This document shows positions 57,311 to 64,000 of a DNA stretch of 64,000 nt, in pieces. Every line of letters starts with the position of its first letter. Position 1 is the stretch's first letter. A program made the translations under genes and the position numbers. The DNA lies in the NCBI RefSeq assembly GCF_902686445.1, contig NC_062232.1, forward strand, positions 89,452,932 to 89,516,931, read 5' to 3'. The notes beneath the pieces were generated by a model. The model was given only the letters and a program-made list of their open reading frames with translations. It was not told the origin of the DNA and ran no database searches. This DNA comes from Sciurus carolinensis (taxonomy: Eukaryota; Chordata; Mammalia; Rodentia; Sciuridae).

Positions 57311-57676
57311 AAAAAAACCTACAACAAGGAGCATAGTAGCTTCATTCTCAAAAGAAATAGAAAATAAGGTCTCATAATTTTCTTTGACATTCAAACCTGT
57401 CCTAAAAATAAGAAATGGTTAAAATGCCTTCAGCATCAAGTTTTTGCTGGAACCACTAATCTTTCTTTTAGTTCCTTACAGGTCTCAGTGAAGTTTACAT
57501 TGAGATGTAAGTGGAGAAGCCTGCAAACTCACTAGGAGACCACTCAGACCCAAAAGAAAAAAAAGGGGGAAAGAAAAGATTTTCTGAAGTTGATAAAAGA
57601 TGTTCTAATTGTGCTTTTTGCTGGATTAATCTTTTGCTTTTTAGGGATGATTTTAGAGGTGAATAACAATCATCAG

Positions 57677-57772
57677 GGGCTGGGGATGTAGCTCAGTTGG
57701 TAGAGTGCTTACCTCACAAACACAAGGCCCTGAGTTCAATCCCCAGCACTGCAAAAAAAAAAAAAAAAAAAC
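57677..57772 (+). mobile_element. ID SINE, plus
   Basis: A near-consensus body (GGGGCTGGGGATGTAGCTCA ... GAGTTCAATCCCCAGCACTG) with a long A-tail. 'aatcatcagg' occurs before it and 'aatcatcagg' after, a target-site duplication. Confidence 0.95.
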
Positions 57773-57774
57773 AA

Positions 57775-60560
57775 AATCATCAGGACAAAAGTCAGCAACT
57801 TAAAATATTATGAAGTTTTTCATTTTATATCTTAAATTCTTAAATAAATTAAATCAATGTTTAATGCATGTTTGTTCATTGCTATGTAGATTCACTTACA
57901 ATAAATTATAAAAATTTCCTTTTTTTGACGGATCTATAAATGTGTGCACACAATGACTATTTACATGACTTCAAAACTTACAGTTCAATGAGTATGCTCA
58001 CTTTTTAAAATTAAAATAAAATGGATCCTATAATTTTAATTCATGTGAATTAATTAGTAATTATTATATGAATTATTGGGTAAACAACTAAAAATATAAA
58101 AAGAGTTCTTTATACTTATTAATGTGCATTTTTCCAGGTAAAAATGCTTCTTAATTAATTCACATTTTTCAGGTGGTCAAATAAATAATAAAATTGCTAA
58201 ATTCTATAATATTTAAGATCTTTGTCCTTTGCTTCTAACGTATTTTTAAACAGGAAAGAAATTATTAATATTATTGATATTTGTTTGATGTCTTGACTTT
58301 TGCAATTAAGAATAAATAAATTTAATTTGAGGTGAATAAAATTAATTATCTAGGCTTTTATTACAGGAGATACTTATTTGATTTACGAGGATGGGATGCT
58401 AAAAGATCATCAATTAGAACATCATCTACTAAATATGAAAACATCAGATACTTTTAACTAATACTTAAATATTAAACATATTTGTAATTTGGTTAATATA
58501 AAGAAGGTCTAAAATTCCTTTATTCTCTATGTTCTCATTGAGAACCAAGATACTAGCACTTAAACTATCAGGTGTGATACGTAAGGGTCTAAAAAATTTT
58601 TTTTTCATCTGATAAAATGGAAGACTATAACATGTTGAATAAATTAAAACAACATTTGTACAAAATAATTTTCAAAAGCTTTACATGTAATTAAATTGGC
58701 TATATATAATTGGCTATATATATAATTAAATTGGCTATATATAATTAACACAATCAGCTAAGGTTATTGAAAGTTTTTTATTCTTTAAATTCTTTAAGTT
58801 TCTATCATAAAGGCTATTAACAACTATAGACAAGATCTTTTCAAAACCCCTATTAATTGGACATTATAACTAAGGACAGAAGAAAAAGAAAATATTAAAA
58901 CATTAATTTCTCATTGTAATAAAATAATTTCTCATGCCTGTTGAATTTCAATTATAAAAAATAAACTAATTTCAAAGACATTATGGTTTCTACAATTTGG
59001 TTAAACAATAGCTGTTATTTTACAATATCACCTTACATTCCAAATTTCAAATTTCTCTTTAAAAGTCAAATTTGCTTAATATAAAAACATCAATGGCTAT
59101 ATTTTAATTAACCATGGTAATTAGTACTTATTATATTACTTATATTCTTGTTTTCCAGATAAAGAAGTCTTTAAAATATTAGATTTAGACAAACATTTTT
59201 ATTAAGCTGATGATCCCCAAAGTTTTTTCAATAATGTTCTCTTGCAAACTTATATTATAATTAAAAATTAATTTAAAAATTAATAACATTATTTAATATT
59301 TTAAAATTAAATAAATATAAGTTATACAATTCTTATATTACTCTCTACACTAAGAAGTAAACTTAGCTATATTTTTAGAGGACATTCAGGAGATTACTGT
59401 CTTATTTAAAGTCTAACAATATGAGATATAGAAGTATTTTAACACCTCCCCAAGAAGGGATGAAAGCTCTTGGCTTGCCTGTTTCACATTTCAGATGTGA
59501 TATTAGATTATGCTACTTAATTTACATTAATCCAAAGAATTATATATGGAAATTTTATAACATAATATTCAGATAAAGAGGCTAAAGATAGTTTCAAGAT
59601 TAAGATAGCTTCCCTAGATTTTGTCAAGAGATCCACTTAGGAAAATTTTTTTTTCGGTGCTGGGGATCAAACCCAGGGCCTTATGCTTACAAGGCAAGCA
59701 CTCTACCGACTGAGCTATCTCCCCAGCCCCAGGAAAATTTAAGTATACATAAAAAATTTTTTTTTGAGGTTCTAACAACTATTATTAACATTTACTAAAT
59801 CTTCTAAACTGCTTTCCATACATAAGCTCAGAGATATACATATTTTGTACATACAGAAATATATTGTTCATTTTAAAGCTTATAACATTTTAGATTACAC
59901 ATAATTAGTATTCTTTTACAACATTATGTTTAATGTAGATTTTTGTCATGTAATTTATTTATCCAAAACCCAATTTGGGACATTTAAATTATTTTTGCTT
60001 CTTTAAAAACAAGGTTATTAAAGATATTCATACACCTATATCTTTATACATAGATTATCTTTCCATAGATCCCTTAAAATATAATTTGTAGATCAATGAC
60101 ATAAATTCTAAGACTTTTAACTAATTTATTTTTAACTAATTTTATTTTAACTAATTTAACTAATTTATTGTCACTATCCTGACAGATACTACCAATTCTA
60201 ATATAATAGCTTAAGTTAATTTAGAATAATAAAGCCATTACCTATAGAACAAACATGTCATAAGACTAATTTTCAATGTCGGCACTGACTGCATTTTATA
60301 GCTTTGTAACTCAGCCCACTATTAGAGACAAAATCAGATCTTATGTTTGGTGGAAACAGGGCCTTCCTTTTAGTGTAATGCCCTATTCAACTCAACAACA
60401 TTGACTTTAATAATATGTAATTTTATTAATCTTCCTGGCCAAATAGAAATATTTATTAAGTCAGTTCTTATGGTTTAAATATTTGTACAATGCTAGGCCA
60501 TTGTCTACAACTTAAGGTTAATAATGCTCCAGTATATAGCAATCTTTTTCTATAATTTAA
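57775..60560. other. Very AT-rich stretch inside the retroviral region
   Basis: About 2.8 kb, by eye around three-quarters A+T, with few open frames. A faint integrase-like reading (NNAPVYSNL) sits near 60,510-60,540. It is probably badly decayed retroviral pol, but I cannot prove it. Confidence 0.4.
59655..59735 (-). mobile_element. ID SINE, minus
   Basis: 'cggtgctggggatcaaaccc' to 'gagctatctccccagcccc', near-consensus, with a T-run tail. 'aggaaaattt' flanks it on both sides as a target-site duplication. Confidence 0.95.
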
Positions 60561-60599
60561 AAAAATAAAAAGGGGGAAACAGATCCCTATGTAAACTTA

Positions 60600-62240
60600 C
60601 TTAATTTCAAAAAATGTTGTCTAAAATTATGATATTAGGAGTTTCACTGCTGCTGAGTGACATATGGAGCAATAGAATGCACCAGATTTTACAATAAGGA
60701 GATTTCAAATCTCTAATAACAATATTTATATGCTAGCTCTCCTGAGCTCTCAGAAAAGTGAAATATATGGGAAATCTCTTGGGCCAATTTCACAGATTCA
60801 CCTTTAATACATCCAAAAATGTGGACTGGAGAATCAATCTCAATATTTACTGATGATATTCATATGATGAGAGGTTTTACAGATATTCACATTACATCCA
60901 TCCACGTGACTGGATTTGATTATACTGGCTGTAATGGAAACTTATCTATATGCTGGTTCCATGAGAAACTTTGACTGTCTAGAAGTAACCTTTAAGAAAA
61001 AGGCAGCATAAAGAATACCTAAGCCAACCAATTATACTGGCCCTTGGAAATTAGGATTCTGTGTTCAAATGGTTATTGGAATGGGACTTTCTCATATAAA
61101 GCCAGTCATTTCTATGAAATATTCACCAATATTTTACTGACTTAATTGTTCTGTGATAGAATCTGGCACCTTTCCTAAATGGATAAAACATACAAATATC
61201 TTGCCAATGATACATATTATCTCTAAAGGTGATAGCTATGTTTTTGGATTGACCTAAAAAAATTGATGAAAGATAGTTATATCAAAATATTTTCCTCTAG
61301 AAGATTCAAAACCAGAAAGGTCTAACATGGCAACATTGCCACTAAATATGTTTCACTTTTAATTCCTCTTGAAAAGAGTTTACAGGCAACCATATTTAAT
61401 CTAAATCTTTACTTCTATGAAAGATCAAAGGAACTAGGCAAATAATTGAGTTGTTCAAAAGTGATTTTTAGATTACAAAATAAGATTAAATATACAATCA
61501 TTCTGATTTTTGAAACTACATGCAATTTGTACTATTCCCTATTATTTGGATATTACTTTGCACTACTGGTAACCATGTATCTAACAAACTGACTGATATA
61601 TTGATCACAAAAGAGAGATGAATAATTCACAATTATATTCTAACAGTTATTTCTTTGATGATAATTTGGTTCCTATATATTTTAATGTATTCTTCTAGGT
61701 TTCTGTCTATTCTCACATTCATTATACCTAGGGCCATAATTCCTCTGTTAAGATGCTATGGCCCCTGAAAGTTAAGTATTAATAGAATGATTGAGATTAA
61801 ATTAAATGATTTAATAGCTACTATTTCAAATATCAGTGATGAGCTTTTTGCTCTCAAATTTAAACAAAGGCTTAAATGCCGTGATTGTAAGCATGTATGT
61901 TGTCACAACTAAATATCATACTTCCCAATGGGACTAAGATAATTAAGAATCATCTAATGGACATTTGACATAGCAGTAATAATAGCCTGGATTTTGTAAA
62001 ATCACATCACTACATCAAGGATATTCAAATGATAGAATTGATCTCATAGACTCTACATTCCTGGTTGAGCAGATATTTCCTAAATGGAAAGATATTGAAA
62101 TGATATGTTTGCTACTAATTCTTTTTGTATCGTGATAATAGGTTGCCATACCTCAGAACCAAGAACTGGAACCTCAGAGCAGCTCTCAGAACCAAGATCC
62201 AGAGCCTCATCATAACTGCCCATCATTTATATTTTAAAAT
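60600..62240 (+). pseudogene. Endogenous retrovirus env remnant (left arm)
   Basis: Degraded surface and transmembrane envelope sequence with many stops. A cysteine cluster (CRDCKHVCC) at about 61,878-61,904 sits where betaretroviral transmembrane subunits have such residues. It is followed by an A/G-rich polypurine tract (62,244-62,254) directly before the LTR. Confidence 0.65.
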
Positions 62241-62254
62241 ATTAAGAGAGGAGA

Positions 62255-62692
62255 TGTGGGAAGCCATCCTTATTTAGCAGAATCGGACTAAGTTGAGCCA
62301 TGGGATGCAGAGGCCTGGCTTCTAGGAACTGCGGGGAAGTATGTGACACTGCATGGGAGTGTTTCCCTGTCTCCTTCTGGAATTTTCCCCCTAAGAGGAT
62401 GGCTCCCCTAACTCCACCCTATCCTGTCTATCACAGAAGAGGCTCCTCCCGGTCCTTGCCCCCTTTACCTGTATGTTATAAATAAAGAAGAGCTGGGCAA
62501 GTTGTTGTAAGAGGCCACAGCTGGTATGCCCATGCCCGTCATGCCCCATCTCATATGAAAAGAGTATTGGCTCTTGTGTGTTCATTGAGTAGATAAGTTT
62601 TTTGGGTAATAGATAGAAAAACCACCAACATCCTCCTCCGGTAGTTAACCCTTTCCTCTTCCATGTGGGATGTGACAGAGAGGACCCCCACA
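62255..62692 (+). mobile_element. Retroviral LTR at the palindrome centre
   Basis: 438 bases with TGTGGG at the start and CCCACA at the end, the usual short inverted ends. It has a TATAAATAAAG at about 62,477-62,487 combining TATA-like and poly(A) signals, in plus orientation. It is preceded by the left polypurine tract and followed directly by the inverted tract of the right arm. No target-site duplication is seen. Confidence 0.82.
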
Positions 62693-64000
62693 TCCTCACT
62701 TTTTCTCTTAAATGTAAATGATGGGCAGCTACTTCAAGGTCTCAGATCTTGGTTCTGAGGGTATGACAACCTATTATCATGATACAAAAAAGAATTAGTA
62801 GCAAACATATCATTCCAATAATATATCACATAGAGCATTTCAACATATTTCTAAGATTAAAGCCATTCAATTCATGAAGTATTTGATCAGTTAGAGACAG
62901 GGTCCATGAGATCAATTTTGATTTTTTGAATATCCTGGATGTGATGATGTAACTCCATAAGATCCAGGCTATTATTATTGCTATGACAAATGTCCATTAG
63001 ATTATTCTTAATTATCTCCCAGTCCCATTGGGAAGTATGATATTTGGTTGCAGTAACATAGACATGCTTACAATCATCATGGCATTTAAGTTTTTATTTA
63101 AATTGGAGAGTAGAAAGCTCATTACTGATATTTGTAATAGTAGCTGTTAAAGCATTTAAGTTGATCTCAATCATGTTATCAATACTTAATTTCCAGGGAC
63201 CATAGCATCTTGACAGAATGAACTGTGCCCCTAGATATAGTGAATATGGGAACAGATATAAGCCTGAAAGAATACATTAAAATATACAGGATCCAAATTA
63301 TCATCAAATAAGAAATAACTATTAGAATGCAAATATGAATTACTCATCTTTCTAGTGTAACATCGACCACTTTGCTGGGCTCTAATTTGGTTTAAATTAC
63401 ATGGTTACTAGTAGTGTCAATACCCAAATGATAGGGAATAGTCTAAATTACATGGAGTTTCAAAAAAATCAGAACAATTGTATATCTAAACTTATTTTAT
63501 ATTCTGAAAATAGTTTTAAATAACTCAACTGTTTGCCTAGTTTTTTAGATTTTCCATTGTATTAAAAATTCAGATTAAACAGGTTGAAAATTCTTTTCAA
63601 GAAGAAGTAAAAGCAAAACATATTTAGTGGCAATGCTTGCATGTTAAGCCTTCCTGGCTTTGAATCTTCTGGAGGAAGTGACATTTTGATGTAACTGTCT
63701 TTTATTAATTTTTGAAGATCAATCCAAAACACATCCACCACTTTTAGAGATCTTATGTTGTATTGGCAAGACATTTGTACATTTCATCCATTTAGGAAAA
63801 GTGCCAAATTCTATTGCAGAACAATTAAAGCAGTAAGATAATGGTGGCTATTTCATAGAAATGACTGGCTTTTATGAGAAAGTTCCATTTTAATAACTGT
63901 TTGAACATATAATCATAAGTTCCGAGGGCCAGTATGATTGACTGGCCTAGGTACTCCTTATGCTGTCTTTCCTCAAAGGTTACCTTTAGACAGTCAGAAT
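62693..64000 (-). pseudogene. Inverted second copy of the env 3' region (right arm)
   Basis: Read on the minus strand, this matches the left arm from its polypurine tract back to about 60,970. Shared words include 'gatatgtttgctactaattc', 'catacttcccaatgggact' and 'ttttaatgtattctt'. Differences are many, so it is not a recent duplicate. The arm continues past the window end. It too is broken by stops. Confidence 0.85.

Noticed and set aside
57677..57750. A tRNA gene, from the tRNA-like A and B boxes
   Set aside because: The A-tail, target-site duplication and many similar copies show ID SINEs, not tRNA genes. The same holds at 4,325 and 59,655.

Overview
This is mammalian nuclear DNA, most likely from a squirrel-family rodent (Sciuridae). 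It carries many ID SINEs (tRNA-derived, with the wording 'GGTTCAATCCCCAGCACC') and B1-dID composite SINEs (a 7SL-like B1 half joined to an ID-like half). It also has old MIR, MaLR and L1M fragments and one young, nearly complete L1. A TEX13A ortholog places the window on the X chromosome. In human, TEX13A lies at Xq22 inside an intron of IL1RAPL2; whether the same holds here cannot be seen from this window.

The main gene is a plus-strand NLRP-family receptor assembled from 12 coding exons between 4.7 and 37.7 kb. It has two very short linker exons, one large NACHT exon, a 90-base LRR exon, seven repeated LRR exons (six of exactly 171 bases and one of 180), and a short terminal exon. Every junction is GT/AG, the intron phases are 1,1,2,2,2..., and the coding length comes to 3150 bases with no internal stop (1049 residues). 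No pyrin domain is visible in the window. I know of no named functional human or mouse NLRP gene at this X-linked place, so it is the leading candidate for something poorly described.

Two other sequences sit inside NLRP introns. TEX13A (minus strand, two exons, 24.9-26.2 kb) lies in the intron after the 90-base exon, beside a strongly C-rich tract and a diverged duplicate of its own 3' end. A broken processed copy of FOXR1 (30.0-31.0 kb) lies between two LRR exons. The introns otherwise hold SINEs, MIRs and a minus-strand L1 (7.8-14.2 kb). That L1 keeps a full ORF1 and monomer-like 5' repeats, but its ORF2 has an in-frame TGA and a late frameshift.

From 37.7 to 54 kb I see no host gene, only old L1 (40.6-45.8, 46.6-47.4, 51.4-52.9 kb), a MaLR LTR, SINEs and unassigned AT-rich sequence. 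From 54.2 kb to the end the window is retroviral: a minus-oriented LTR, then a decayed provirus with gag, reverse-transcriptase and env remnants ending in an LTR at 62,255-62,692. Beyond that single LTR the env 3' region appears again in inverted orientation to the window end, so the LTR is the centre of an imperfect palindrome with arms of at least 1.3 kb.
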